Part shown: positions 24,022 to 33,073 of the stretch, one piece after another
Layout: each line of letters starts with the position of its first letter
Numbering within the stretch: the stretch's first letter is position 1
NCBI RefSeq assembly: GCF_003667705.1
Contig: NZ_CP033019.1
Location: 3,224,001-3,288,000 of the forward strand
Source of the DNA: Janthinobacterium agaricidamnosum
Lineage (GTDB): Bacteria; Pseudomonadota; Gammaproteobacteria; Burkholderiales; Burkholderiaceae_D
Length of the DNA: 64,000 nucleotides
Direction of reading: 5' to 3'
Program-made: the position numbers and the translations under genes
Notes under the pieces: generated by a model
Seen by the model: the letters and a program-made list of their open reading frames with translations, nothing else
Database searches by the model: none
What the model was told of the DNA's origin: nothing

Positions 24022-25133
24022 ATCGCCACGACCGTTTCCGGCGAATGGTTTTTCGCGTGCACAGTCATCGAATAGCCGGTGCTGACATCCATTTCGCGCA
24101 TGATGCTCTCCGGATAATAGGTTTGATCAAACGCAGTACCTGTGCCGGTCACTGTGATGATGTTCGTCGTCGTCAGGATGTTGTCGGCCGGCAGGCTGGC
24201 CACCATCTTGACCTCGTGCTTCGTAATGGCGGCATGTTCGCGCTGGGCCCGATTCAGCGCCCCCTGCGGGCTGGTGCCGAGCATGGTGATGCGGTAGAGC
24301 TGCGCCGAAGCGGCGCTCTGGCCAACTTTGATATCGGCCGACTTGCTCGGATAACGCACACGGAACGTGCCTTTTTTGTTCGGCACGGTATAGGTCACCT
24401 CTACTACCACGCCGCGGGCGATGCTCAGTGCGCGGCGGAAACTGATGGACTTGCCATTGAAGCTGAACGCGCCCGTTTTCTCGTTTGGCGCCTCCCATTT
24501 CAATAAGTAGCTGTCGACCGGCGCTGCCGCGATCGGCTCGAAGTGGAGTTCCTTGCCACGCACGAAGCAGGTAAAGCCCTCGGCCGCCGCCAGCGTGGTC
24601 AAAATATCCCACTCGCTGCGCTGTGTGTTGACCTTGATCGTGTCCGTCTCGTAGTAACTGCCGACCATGTCTTTTGTCTTCGTGACCACTGGCGTAAAAC
24701 CATGGCGCAGGGCCAGTTTCGTGGCCACCTGGGACGCGGTTAGGTTCTGGAATGACTCCATCGTCCGCGCGTCGATCAAGATGGCCGTCAGGTCGCGACC
24801 TGAGACAGTCACTGTGCGCATCACGGGATCGAACTCGACGTCATCGACGCGCCCGTAGACCCAACTCCGCAACTCCTGGGCACTATAGTGCTCGGCGTCG
24901 GCCGGGAAACCGGCGAACACCTCCACGAACACCTCCGTTTGCGATGCCCAGAACGCATCACCATAGGAGGCCGGCAGCGCCGACAGCGCGAACACAACGC
25001 GGAACGTGTCGGCCTCGCTGAAGGTGTTGTTGTCGGCCTCGAACCGCACCCAGCCGTCGACGCGTACGCCGCCCACATTGACAATGCCGCGCGGCTGGCG
25101 CGCAGCGGATACAGCATCTGGATTAACCGGCAT
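24018..25133 (-). CDS. Baseplate hub protein, Mu gp44 / P2 gpD type
   Basis: 371 residues. The order is a beta domain (VNVGGVRVDGWVRFEADNNT), then VSGRDLTAILIDARTMESFQ, LTASQVATKLALRHGFTPVV and QRSEWDILTTLAAAEGFTCF. These are the usual blocks of late-control-D/gp44 hub proteins of contractile tails and T6SS. It forms the central hub between tube and spike. Confidence 0.9.
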   Translation of the reverse strand: MPVNPDAVSAARQPRGIVNVGGVRVDGWVRFEADNNTFSEADTFRVVFALSALPASYGDAFWASQTEVFVEVFAGFPADAEHYSAQELRSWVYGRVDDVEFDPVMRTVTVSGRDLTAILIDARTMESFQNLTASQVATKLALRHGFTPVVTKTKDMVGSYYETDTIKVNTQRSEWDILTTLAAAEGFTCFVRGKELHFEPIAAAPVDSYLLKWEAPNEKTGAFSFNGKSISFRRALSIARGVVVEVTYTVPNKKGTFRVRYPSKSADIKVGQSAASAQLYRITMLGTSPQGALNRAQREHAAITKHEVKMVASLPADNILTTTNIITVTGTGTAFDQTYYPESIMREMDVSTGYSMTVHAKNHSPETVVAI

Positions 25134-26082
25134 TGATACCCCCTGTATCGCCCGGCACGCGCGGGACGACTATTGTTTGCACGCCGGTCAGTGCCGGGTC
25201 GCTGATTTTGTTGGCCCGGGCGATGCCTACCCATTTCGAAGCATCGCCGTAGGCCTTGGATGCCATGGCAAACAGGTTGCCGCCGGCGGTGGTGATGCTG
25301 GTCCCTGCGCCTGATACCGCGCCCAGGTTCGCGCCCATGCGCCCCACCGTCGACTGCAGGTTGAGCAGCAGCGGCAGTTGGGTAAAGCCCACCACTTGGC
25401 GAGACAGCTTGGCGGCCTGCGTCGCGATCGGATTATTCGGTAGCACGCCGCCGACCGTCGAGATATTCGAGATCGTGTTGCCCGTCGCGGCGATCAGCGC
25501 CGAGACGTGCGACTGGACGGCCAGGACAGGCCCCAGTACGCTGGTAATCGTGCTCTGCGCCGCGCCGGCAAAGGACGACACAGATTTGATGGCAGAATTG
25601 AGCGTGCCCAGCATCGTCGATAACGTCCCATCGCCGATTTGATCACCGAGCGCATTCGCTGCGTCCATGTCGTCGCTGATGGCGGTGTCGATGGACAATG
25701 CCGTCAGCTCCGATACCGGGATCGTCAGGTCCTCGATGACAGTGCACGAGATCGTGTATGGGATCTCGTAAGCGCGCCGGTAGTCCAGCAGCGCAGATCG
25801 AATGACAACCTTGTAAGCGAACTCAGCCCAAGACACGTTGACCTGCTTGCCAGCGATCCGCAGCGCGTTCAGGTAGCGAGCACGCTCGCTGGCATTCTCG
25901 CCGATGAACAGGCCAGACCACTCCAGAGGGCGATCCTGGCGCCCCATCGCATCGACAACGCGCCGGCCGCCCGTCAGCTCATGGACAGCCAATGCCTGCT
26001 CGCCACCAAAGCCGATCGATTCCGGCACCTCGAAGCGCGACAACTGCATGTCGCCAAGCTGCATGTAAGTGTCAGGTTTCAT
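25123..26082 (-). CDS. DNA circularization protein, Mu gp43 type, with C-terminal LysM-like segment
   Basis: 319 residues. The N-terminal domain (FEVPESIGFGGEQALAVHEL, then VVDAMGRQDRPLEWSGLFIG) is the DNA-circulation N-terminal family of Mu gp43-like proteins. The C-terminus has NLFAMASKAYGDASKWVGIA followed by RANKISDP, a LysM-like motif as in the tail protein gpX, which suggests it contacts the hub. In spite of the family name, a baseplate role is likely. Confidence 0.85.
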   Translation of the reverse strand: MKPDTYMQLGDMQLSRFEVPESIGFGGEQALAVHELTGGRRVVDAMGRQDRPLEWSGLFIGENASERARYLNALRIAGKQVNVSWAEFAYKVVIRSALLDYRRAYEIPYTISCTVIEDLTIPVSELTALSIDTAISDDMDAANALGDQIGDGTLSTMLGTLNSAIKSVSSFAGAAQSTITSVLGPVLAVQSHVSALIAATGNTISNISTVGGVLPNNPIATQAAKLSRQVVGFTQLPLLLNLQSTVGRMGANLGAVSGAGTSITTAGGNLFAMASKAYGDASKWVGIARANKISDPALTGVQTIVVPRVPGDTGGINAG

Positions 26083-28028
26083 CGTAATATCCCTGGTTGT
26101 GGTGCTGCCATGGACGAATCAAAGCGCCCAATTCCGGACTGTGGCCCGGCCGAAACCTTGGTCTGGTAGGCGGTGACCGCTTTGCCGATTCTTACGCCAT
26201 CAATGTGAATATTCGTTTCGACCATGCCGGTACGTTGAGTCGTGCTTGCAATCGCGTTATCAACAAGGGGCGAGGTAACCGTTGGGCCACGCGATATGGC
26301 AACCGTAGGGGCGCCATAAGGCACAGTGGAAATGCGGGGAGCCACTGGAAGAGACGGCGCTCCAAGCTCACCTTTGGCAATTCGCGCAGCAGCGGAAGGG
26401 CTCAACTTTGCGCCGCCTTCGAATTTTGCGGCTTCGATTTCGGACTTTGTAATTGGTCGAAATGCATACAAGGCGCCAGCAATAGTTCCAATGGCAAGAA
26501 CTGCAATCGCGACAGGGGCGGCCAAACCAGCTGCGGCCACTCCCAAGGCCGTCAAACTAGCAGGTATAGTCAGGCCGGTTCCCATGGTCAGTAACAAGCC
26601 GAGAGAATTAAATGCAGCTCCGAGAAGAAGGATTGACCCGCGGATCACCAGACTGCCTGCCAGTAAGGTGAATGCGCCGACCAAGCCGCGAACCAGCCCC
26701 TCATTCTCCTTGACCCACTTAGACATCGAATCCAGCCCGCCGGCCAGCTGCAACAGGCCCTTGGTGATGGCGGGAAGATAAACAGAGCCGAATACAGCAA
26801 GAAAATTCTTCCATGCGGCACCAGCGGCCTCCTCTGCGCCCTCGGGCGACTTCAAGTAGTGCTGGTAGGCTTCTCCAACTCCCATCGTTTTATTAATAAT
26901 GGCGGTGTCTTTGGATAATTTCGACGCCATGGTGATCTGAGTGCCAAGAAAATTACCTGTGCTGCGATTAAATTTCTTGGCCACCATTAATGCAATCTGG
27001 TCATCGGTCAGATCCATGCCAAAACGGGAGCGAATTAATGGTAAAAGCTTTTGGATAAAAAGATCAGGGCGACGAGCAAACAATTCCGAATCCGCGTCGT
27101 TCAAGCCTCCCGATACGATGCTTTGCCCCCCCATACTGGCGATCGACAACTTTTTTTCTTCTGGCGTCATATTTTTCATGGATGCATTCAGGAGGGCGAG
27201 ACGCTTCTTACTAAATCCCTCCTGCCAAAGTCCAAGATCCGCCAGAAAACCCTTGCCCTTGGAATCCATGCGTCCGCTGATCAACGAACTGAATGCGGTC
27301 ATTGCCTCCGTCCCAGTGCGTGCGCCGCCATTGATCGCCATCTGCCCGGCAAAGTTTCCGTACAGGTATTCTTTGTCATAAAGCTGATAAGCCATCTTGC
27401 CGGTGCCTGATGCAGTCAGGTAGTCCCTGGGGCTGACGCGCATTTTGGTTGCAAGCATCACCTTTGTCATCAGGCTCGCTTCAGCATCGAACTCCGCAGG
27501 ATTATTTATCACTTTGCCGCCACGGTGTTCCAAGGCCTTAGCTGCGGCATTGATCATGCCGTCCATATCCTTGCCGCCGTTCGCCACCTTGCCTACAATC
27601 GACATTTTGGCGAACATATCCGCCGTGTCGACCGCATGATGCAGATCGCCGAACGCAGTGTGCAGGTCATGAATCAGCTTCACGTTTTCGGTAATCGTGG
27701 TGCCAAGCAGCTTATGCGACATGGCCGCCGCCTTCCCGAACACCTCAGCGTTCTCCCCGGCAGACAAGTTCAGCGTTTGAAAATTCGCCTGCGCCTGAGC
27801 GAGCTTCTTGGCTTCTTCATATGGTCCCTTGAGCAGCATCAGCATGCCCGCGCCAGCGCCGAGCATCAAACCACCTTTAAGGGCATCATTTTTGATACTA
27901 TTCATGCGCCGCTGGAATAATGTCGCCTGTGCTTCCGTTTTGGCAAAGTCGCCAGCGATCAGCATCAGCCCTTTGCTGACGTGATTCGTCAGCGATAGCG
28001 TTACACCAATTTTGTACGCATCGAACAT
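26079..28028 (-). CDS. Tail tape measure protein
   Basis: 649 residues, one of the longest tail genes. The N-terminus is helical and followed by a hydrophobic segment (GGLMLGAGAGMLMLLKGPYE). Further hydrophobic stretches lie around residues 440-520 (LAGSLVIRGSILLLGAAF, VAAAGLAAPVAIAVLAIGT). The C-terminus is low-complexity. This is the expected make-up for the ruler that sets tail length and is ejected with the genome. It sits between the chaperone block and the baseplate. Confidence 0.92.
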   Translation of the reverse strand: MFDAYKIGVTLSLTNHVSKGLMLIAGDFAKTEAQATLFQRRMNSIKNDALKGGLMLGAGAGMLMLLKGPYEEAKKLAQAQANFQTLNLSAGENAEVFGKAAAMSHKLLGTTITENVKLIHDLHTAFGDLHHAVDTADMFAKMSIVGKVANGGKDMDGMINAAAKALEHRGGKVINNPAEFDAEASLMTKVMLATKMRVSPRDYLTASGTGKMAYQLYDKEYLYGNFAGQMAINGGARTGTEAMTAFSSLISGRMDSKGKGFLADLGLWQEGFSKKRLALLNASMKNMTPEEKKLSIASMGGQSIVSGGLNDADSELFARRPDLFIQKLLPLIRSRFGMDLTDDQIALMVAKKFNRSTGNFLGTQITMASKLSKDTAIINKTMGVGEAYQHYLKSPEGAEEAAGAAWKNFLAVFGSVYLPAITKGLLQLAGGLDSMSKWVKENEGLVRGLVGAFTLLAGSLVIRGSILLLGAAFNSLGLLLTMGTGLTIPASLTALGVAAAGLAAPVAIAVLAIGTIAGALYAFRPITKSEIEAAKFEGGAKLSPSAAARIAKGELGAPSLPVAPRISTVPYGAPTVAISRGPTVTSPLVDNAIASTTQRTGMVETNIHIDGVRIGKAVTAYQTKVSAGPQSGIGRFDSSMAAPQPGILR

Positions 28029-28047
28029 TGAGAAACCTTGGAAAAAT

Positions 28048-28308
28048 ATGAAGCTGTCACACAGAATTCAGGAATGGGCAGCCGACCGGGTGTCATGGGT
28101 GCAATACCCAAATCTCCGCCCAGCAGACGCTTTTACCCGAGCCGCGTCACGCTCAGGCTCAAGCTCGGCAGACAAACGCCAAATAACGATGGGGCAACGC
28201 TTCGACGTACTCGTTTTGGCAGGAGTGCTGGCAATGCTTAGCCTGCTTGGCTTTGCTTTTGGAGCTGCAATTTTCTACTTTGCATTTACGTTAATTTGGC
28301 CAATGTAA
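28048..28308 (+). CDS. Small antisense membrane protein
   Basis: 86 residues from ATG 28048. It lies on the opposite strand to all late genes, in the 257-base gap between tape measure and gp10-like genes. A polar N-terminus (MKLSHRIQEWAADRVSW) leads to one long membrane helix (VLVLAGVLAMLSLLGFAFGA, continuing AIFYFAFTLIW). No minus-strand gene explains the gap. Its last 23 bases overlap the convergent neighbour. It is a possible prophage-expressed membrane protein such as a superinfection-exclusion factor (inference). Confidence 0.55.
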   Translation: MKLSHRIQEWAADRVSWVQYPNLRPADAFTRAASRSGSSSADKRQITMGQRFDVLVLAGVLAMLSLLGFAFGAAIFYFAFTLIWPM

Positions 28309-28762
28309 GCCCGGATCCGTAAAGCAGGCCCTCCGCTGCCGAGTGGCCAATGGTGTCGATAATCAGCTGCTTATTGCGGATGGCAGCCGGCCCAAGCACC
28401 GCCCGCGGCGGAATTTTGTCAGTGCCCAGTTCCTGGTACACCATCACTTCGCTTTCGGAGCCGATCACAGCTTCAGCGCCGCTAATTAAATGGCTAACTG
28501 ACTTACGGAGCTCGCCAGTGCGCAGGAGCGGGTCGTTTTCAGTAAAGCCCTTCGCCAGTCGATCTTCTTTGGTGCTTTCAGCCAATTCTGTCCAGCCAGC
28601 AAACGGCGTTACTTCGCCTTGATAATGGCCAAACTCTTCTTTAGCTGTATTTTCAATCGCTACCGCGCACTTCTTCAGTGCGCGGTGGTCGGCTAGAGTT
28701 TGAGCGGCGGCAATAAGGGCTAAATGCTTTATCATTTCGCCAATATTTGAAAAATGTTTCAT
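28286..28762 (-). CDS. HK97 gp10-like neck/tail-completion protein
   Basis: 158 residues. The sequence VTPFAGWTELAESTKEDRLA, LLRTGELRKSVSHLI and VMVYQELGTDKIPPRAVLGP is the typical signature of the gp10-like / virion morphogenesis family (the block RTGxLRxS followed by ELGT..PPR). ATGA overlap with the frameshift extension of the tail chaperone. Its place after the chaperones rather than in the head-tail block is unusual but seen in Mu-like tails. Confidence 0.82.
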   Translation of the reverse strand: MKHFSNIGEMIKHLALIAAAQTLADHRALKKCAVAIENTAKEEFGHYQGEVTPFAGWTELAESTKEDRLAKGFTENDPLLRTGELRKSVSHLISGAEAVIGSESEVMVYQELGTDKIPPRAVLGPAAIRNKQLIIDTIGHSAAEGLLYGSGLTLAKLT

Positions 28763-28938
28763 TTCTGCTCCTCATAGGCCATGGTGTGAAAGTTGAATTT
28801 CGCACCATCCATTTCAGAAAAAATGATGCACCAGCCCGTTCGCGTGATGTCATCCAGCCCGAACGCAATATCAAATGGCACATGGTTCTTTACCAGAAAC
28901 AGGCATTCGCGAATCGAGCTGGCCCGGACTACTTTTTT
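28759..28938 (-). CDS. Tail assembly chaperone extension made by -1 frameshift (GT-type)
   Basis: This frame has no start codon of its own and is entered by slippage at A-AAA-AAG (28932-28938), which lies directly before the TAG stop of the upstream chaperone. The extension adds about 57 residues beginning VVRASSIRECLFLVKNHVPF and ending FNFHTMAYEEQK. That is protein-like sequence of the type expected for the T part of G/GT chaperones. Its stop overlaps the next ATG. The heptamer is the strongest known bacterial -1 slip site (as in dnaX). Confidence 0.8.
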   Translation of the reverse strand, partial: KKVVRASSIRECLFLVKNHVPFDIAFGLDDITRTGWCIIFSEMDGAKFNFHTMAYEEQK

Positions 28939-29309
28939 AATTCCGCCTTGTCGGCATCCGGATCCGTCTTGCCGTAGGTTTCCTGGACGTGCTTCATGAC
29001 GGCCTCGATGCCGTCCTCATCCAGCTGCTGAATAAGCGCCTCGACGTGCATTTTCAGCTTTGGAGGGTTCACTGCCAGATCGTCAATCGCGGTGACGTAG
29101 ATCAGCGGCAAGACCATGCCCATATAGGTTTGGTTGGCAGCCGAGTCGCCCAATGCCTCGATCAGGCGGTACTGCGCGAGCACGCCCGGCTTCTTCAGCT
29201 TGATAACGCGGCCGCGCGCATCGGTGACGACCGTCTCTTCATTCGCCTTGGCGAGTACTTGCGCTGCAGGTGCTTCGCGCAAGGTCACTTTTACTTGTTC
29301 GGTATTCAT
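28929..29309 (-). CDS. Tail assembly chaperone (gpG type)
   Basis: 126 residues between tail tube and tape measure, the canonical position. It carries the usual blocks: VTDARGRVIKLKKPGVLAQY, RLIEALGDSAANQTYMGMVL and AIDDLAVNPPKLKMHVEALI. The C-terminus is acidic and ends in Lys-Lys at the slip site. The protein binds the tape measure and recruits tube subunits; the ratio of short to frameshifted form controls assembly. Confidence 0.85.
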   Translation of the reverse strand: MNTEQVKVTLREAPAAQVLAKANEETVVTDARGRVIKLKKPGVLAQYRLIEALGDSAANQTYMGMVLPLIYVTAIDDLAVNPPKLKMHVEALIQQLDEDGIEAVMKHVQETYGKTDPDADKAELKK

Positions 29310-29351
29310 GGCATTCCTTGGTTGCCACCGGGCGCGCCGGCAGCGATTGAA

Positions 29352-29783
29352 TTAGGAGACTTTCACGCGGCGGGCGGCAACAAAGCGCACCTTCTGACGC
29401 ACGGTATCGTCACCCTTGAAGCTTCCGGGGTCTTCCAGCGTCAGCAGCACTTGCAGAAACCGATACTGCGAAATCGAGCCGTCAACTTCCTGGATAGTCT
29501 CCGTGATCGTGGCCGGGCTTTCGTTCAGGCCTGCGTAGTAGTTTGCTTCCAACGTCGAGAAATAGTCGTCAACGACGTTGTTCTGGCGCTCCAGGTCGAA
29601 CGAGCCCGACCAGCCGTCAGGAAAGCGCAGATGACGGGTAATGCCATCGAGGCCCTTGATTTTCTTGTCAGTGACGTCGGGTTTAGCTGTGAAGCCGACG
29701 ATCTGATTAAGATTGATCGGCCCATTGGGGCCGATAATATCGAGCGACAAGTCGCGCCCGACTGAATAGCCATTAAGCGGCAT
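29352..29783 (-). CDS. Tail tube protein
   Basis: 143 residues. MPLNGYSVGRDLSLDIIGPN, IVGFTAKPDVTDKKIKGLDG and GWSGSFDLERQNNVVDDYFS fit the small tube proteins that follow the sheath in Mu-like myoviruses. It polymerises into the inner tail tube. An intrinsic terminator precedes it. Confidence 0.8.
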   Translation of the reverse strand: MPLNGYSVGRDLSLDIIGPNGPINLNQIVGFTAKPDVTDKKIKGLDGITRHLRFPDGWSGSFDLERQNNVVDDYFSTLEANYYAGLNESPATITETIQEVDGSISQYRFLQVLLTLEDPGSFKGDDTVRQKVRFVAARRVKVS

Positions 29784-29796
29784 CTGATACTCCTAG

Positions 29797-29823
29797 AAAA
29801 AGTGCGGCCCGGCAGCGCGGGCC
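29797..29823 (-). terminator. Intrinsic terminator between sheath and tube genes
   Basis: On the minus strand: GGCCCG, loop CGCTGC, CGGGCC, then GCACTTTTT. The T-run is offset by four bases, so efficiency may be moderate. Confidence 0.55.
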
Positions 29824-29840
29824 TTGGTGGAATGAACGGC

Positions 29841-31364
29841 TTAGGCCAAATCGACGGATTGTCGGCTGATATTGACCGACTGGCCCCCTTCCAGATTGAT
29901 GATGAATTTCTCGATCACCGACAAGTAGCGCACCTTGACGTCGGCTTGCATGTAACCCAAGGCTACGCGCGCCTGCGGGTTGTTCGCATCATTGATCTGC
30001 ACGCTGTAGGGCTGGCTGCCGTCTGCGCTGCCGATCATGCCTTGGCCATTCATGCCTTCCAGCAGGGACGAAATCGATGCGGACGCGGACCGGCGCACGC
30101 TCGGAGATTGCAGCTTGCCAATGTATTGCCCCATGCCTGCATCAAGGCTATACGCGATGTAGTTGGTCAAGCGAGTGTAGTTATCGCCATTGGTGACCGC
30201 GTTGCTCGATGTGTTGTGGCCGAAGCGCGCACCGAAGCTGTTGCCGGCCGGAATCGGGTTCGTAATGACGTCAATTCCTGCCTGGCCCAGCAATTGGAGT
30301 TCGGCATTCGAATACACCAAGTTTTGCTGTGATTTCTGCGTGCCGACGATGCCGTACATCGGCTTGTTCAAACTGGACTGCTCGGGCGACAGGTTGGCCA
30401 GCCGACCGGCGCTGAATGCCTGCGGCGAGATCAAGCGCACCTGGCTGTTGACGGTATCGTTAAAGTAAATCCAGTCGCCGAAGAGCAGTTTTGCCGCGTA
30501 CGAGTCGATGCCGGCCGTGGCCTTCGCAGTCACGGCATTGGTGATGGTGTCGCCGGCCGGGCCTGTCAAAACCATATACGCGCCTTCCGACAAACCAAAC
30601 GCCACTTGGGTAGACCACTGGGTCGAATCGTCAACGTCGCTCAGCATGGCGACAGAGACACCCGTGTTACGGAGCGAGTACATGCCTTTGCGCGGAACGG
30701 TGTCTACGCCCACCAGCACAGATCCCGTAATCGTCGTGGCGCCGTCCGTGCCGCCGGCAACTGCGGCGGTGGCGGCGGCAGCGCTGGCAACGCCCAGGTT
30801 GTCAAACACTTCCGGTACTTGGCCAGGCAGAGCAATCGTGACGCGACTGGTTGCCGCTTTGCTGCCGGCGCCGATCGATACCACCATGGAATTGCCGAGG
30901 GTGCCGGTATATTTGGACGTGACGGTGACAACTGCCAAGGCTGCGGTTGCCACCGCCAGCATGGATGGCCCACGCAAGCCGGACTGGCCGGCATTGATTG
31001 CGGCCGCAATTGCCGTAGCATCGGCCGCCGACGAGGCTGTGAGCGTGCCGCTGGCAGCAGTATCGGTGCCATCGGTGACGCGCACACAGCGGAAGTTGTT
31101 GGCCCCTTGCAGCACTGCAGCGGCCACGGCCGTGCCCATGTCGTACTTGCGCGGCATGATTGCGCCGAACTGGCGCGCATAATCGGCCATGCTGCCGATA
31201 ACCGCCGGTGCATTGACTGGCCCCCAGGTCGCAGTGCCAACGATGCCGAGAATATTGGTCGGCAATCCGTTGAGCAGTGCGACGCTTGGCGGAACGATCT
31301 GGACGTACAGATCGGGCACGATGAGTGCCGTGGTATTGATGCTGCCCTGTTGAACTACAGTCAT
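29841..31364 (-). CDS. Contractile tail sheath protein
   Basis: 507 residues. The N-terminus has the usual VPDLYVQIVPPSVALLNGLP and ILGIVGTATWGPVNAPAVIG. The middle is Ala/Thr/Gly-rich. The C-terminal polymerisation domain reads GNSFGARFGHNTSSNAVTNG, then DNYTRLTNYIAYSLDAGMGQ and DVKVRYLSVIEKFIINLEGG. This is a Mu gpL / phage_sheath family protein and proves a contractile tail. Confidence 0.93.
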   Translation of the reverse strand: MTVVQQGSINTTALIVPDLYVQIVPPSVALLNGLPTNILGIVGTATWGPVNAPAVIGSMADYARQFGAIMPRKYDMGTAVAAAVLQGANNFRCVRVTDGTDTAASGTLTASSAADATAIAAAINAGQSGLRGPSMLAVATAALAVVTVTSKYTGTLGNSMVVSIGAGSKAATSRVTIALPGQVPEVFDNLGVASAAAATAAVAGGTDGATTITGSVLVGVDTVPRKGMYSLRNTGVSVAMLSDVDDSTQWSTQVAFGLSEGAYMVLTGPAGDTITNAVTAKATAGIDSYAAKLLFGDWIYFNDTVNSQVRLISPQAFSAGRLANLSPEQSSLNKPMYGIVGTQKSQQNLVYSNAELQLLGQAGIDVITNPIPAGNSFGARFGHNTSSNAVTNGDNYTRLTNYIAYSLDAGMGQYIGKLQSPSVRRSASASISSLLEGMNGQGMIGSADGSQPYSVQINDANNPQARVALGYMQADVKVRYLSVIEKFIINLEGGQSVNISRQSVDLA

Positions 31365-31382
31365 GAACGGCTCCTAGAAATG

Positions 31383-31403
31383 AAAAAGCCGCCCGACGGC
31401 GGC
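31383..31403 (-). terminator. Intrinsic terminator before the sheath gene
   Basis: On the minus strand: GCCGCC, loop GTCG, GGCGGC, then TTTTTC. A good six-pair GC stem. Confidence 0.75.
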
Positions 31404-31423
31404 CAAAATGGCTTGATGTTGGA

Positions 31424-31606
31424 TTACTTCGCGGCAGCGTCGCCCTTTGCCGCCGATTTAGTAGCGGACGCCACCAGTACCGCGCTCTTCACGAAATGCC
31501 CTTGCCATTCAGAATCGACATACTTCGCGACCTCCGCAGCGTCACTGATCACGTCACCTTTACCGTGGGAAAGGAAAGCTTCGACAACAGTTAAATTGAA
31601 ATTCAT
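31424..31606 (-). CDS. Small phage protein upstream of the sheath
   Basis: 60 residues: MNFNLTVVEAFLSHGKGDVI, then DAAEVAKYVDSEWQGHFVKS and a Lys/Ala-rich tail. Many Mu-like phages have a small gene here (gp38/DUF2635), but the sequence does not clearly match that family. Probably a minor virion or assembly protein. Confidence 0.65.
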   Translation of the reverse strand: MNFNLTVVEAFLSHGKGDVISDAAEVAKYVDSEWQGHFVKSAVLVASATKSAAKGDAAAK

Positions 31607-31613
31607 GGCATTC

Positions 31614-32432
31614 CTAAGTAGCGCTTCCCGTACTGTTCAGTGCGGTTTGCGTGATTTGGGTTGCAGTCATTGACTGCGTTGTCGAATACTCGACGCTGTA
31701 CTGAAAGTCGCGCCGATACAGCTTCGCCTTCTGCTGGTGGTCAGTGATGTGGCTGCTCCGATACAAAAGGCGCGCGCCGTACCCATCGGCCAGCGTGAAG
31801 CGCTCGGTCCCCGCCAGGACGGTATCGAGCGCCCTGCCGATGACGTCGCGCTGCGCCGGGGTCGCTGACCAGACCGTAATCTGAAACACGCGTTCCAAGG
31901 TGCGAAGCGCACGCACTACAGTCCCGGCCACGCCGATCAGCGCCGCCGTAATGTTCGCCGCGGCTGGCAGCGTGATGACGCCGCCGGCGGCAGCCACAGA
32001 CGGCCAATCAACGGCAATCTGGTCTGCCAGTACAGCAGCCAGAGTCGCCGGCGTGTCTTCCGGGGCTGCGGCCAGCACATAGGACTGTCGGCCAATCCTG
32101 ACCGAGACGTTCTCAGGCAGGAACGGCACAAGCGGTGCGCCGCTAATCGTAATTTGCTGGCCGATCACCGCTATGGCCAGGCCAGGACTATTGATACTCG
32201 CCTCCTTCCAGTCCTTCGGATACCGGGTTTTGTTCGTCTCGGTTTGAGTTTGAAAGATCGTGACGTGAGCCTTTTCCATCAGTAGATCTGCGTCGAGGCG
32301 CGAGCCAGTCGGCCAGCCGGCATAGACCACAATGTCCTTGCCGGATACAGAGGCGGCGCCGATGCCGCTCGGATAGACCGCCGCCGCAACCATGGCCACG
32401 AGGCTGTTTTGTACGTCGCCGATATCGCTCAT
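31614..32432 (-). CDS. Phage tail connector-region protein (272 residues)
   Basis: The start is ATG 32432 (MSDIGDVQNSLVAMVAAAVY), overlapping the upstream stop as ATGA; the longer frame to 32579 is not needed. It contains VPFLPENVSVRIGRQSYVLA, TLERVFQITVWSATPAQRDV and VEYSTTQSMTATQITQ. It occupies the place of tail terminator or gp37-like proteins between the neck proteins and the sheath. Precise role unknown. Confidence 0.7.
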   Translation of the reverse strand: MSDIGDVQNSLVAMVAAAVYPSGIGAASVSGKDIVVYAGWPTGSRLDADLLMEKAHVTIFQTQTETNKTRYPKDWKEASINSPGLAIAVIGQQITISGAPLVPFLPENVSVRIGRQSYVLAAAPEDTPATLAAVLADQIAVDWPSVAAAGGVITLPAAANITAALIGVAGTVVRALRTLERVFQITVWSATPAQRDVIGRALDTVLAGTERFTLADGYGARLLYRSSHITDHQQKAKLYRRDFQYSVEYSTTQSMTATQITQTALNSTGSAT

Positions 32433-33073
32433 GTCAGGGCCTGCATTGCGGTGATGCGCCAGCCCATGTCGGTCAACTCGGCAGAGCTGACCACCAGGCG
32501 GCGGCCTAAATCGTCGGTGATAATGTCCGCCGTGCGCACCAGAACACCTGGGAGCGCAGGCAACAGGACGGCCCACCACGGCGAACGTACGTCGCCCGGC
32601 AGATTCGTTTCATTCTTCTCGCCTTTGGTGCCCTGCAGCACCGATGCTGGCCAGTCGATCAGCAGCGGCGTTTCGTTTGTGTCAACGTCGCCGCCGTAGC
32701 CGACGGCGCCTATCCCAGTCTGTTGCTGCGGGCGCAGCACGGTGATGATGTTGGAGCACTCGACGGCCAGGATCGGCAGCAGCGCCTGCTGAGCGGCGAT
32801 GAAGAACGTACCGCTCGGCCCGACCAAGTAGTCGCCCACTCGTGTCTGCGCGCCATCAACCACTGCATACCATGTCGGCTTGCCATACTTGTTCGGCCTG
32901 CCGTAGCCAAAGCTCTCGGCGTTGAAGCTGGCCGGAAGGCTCGCCAGCCTATTGCCGCTTGCCAGCGGGCTGGTCGAGCCAATCGGTCGGTAAAGGTCGT
33001 GCGCGATACCAATCTTGGCGGCCGCTTTGGCGTAGCCGCGATAAACGCGGCTTTGAATGGTGGAGCCGTCCAT
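32429..33073 (-). CDS. Phage neck-region protein (214 residues)
   Basis: It begins MDGSTIQSRVYRGYAKAAAK and contains IGIAHDLYRPIGSTSPLASG and TWYAVVDGAQTRVGDYLVG, then IDWPASVLQGTKGEKNETNL. The gene type is familiar from this class of beta-proteobacterial phages as an unnamed conserved protein; a structural role at the head-tail interface is inferred from its place. Confidence 0.7.
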   Translation of the reverse strand: MDGSTIQSRVYRGYAKAAAKIGIAHDLYRPIGSTSPLASGNRLASLPASFNAESFGYGRPNKYGKPTWYAVVDGAQTRVGDYLVGPSGTFFIAAQQALLPILAVECSNIITVLRPQQQTGIGAVGYGGDVDTNETPLLIDWPASVLQGTKGEKNETNLPGDVRSPWWAVLLPALPGVLVRTADIITDDLGRRLVVSSAELTDMGWRITAMQALT

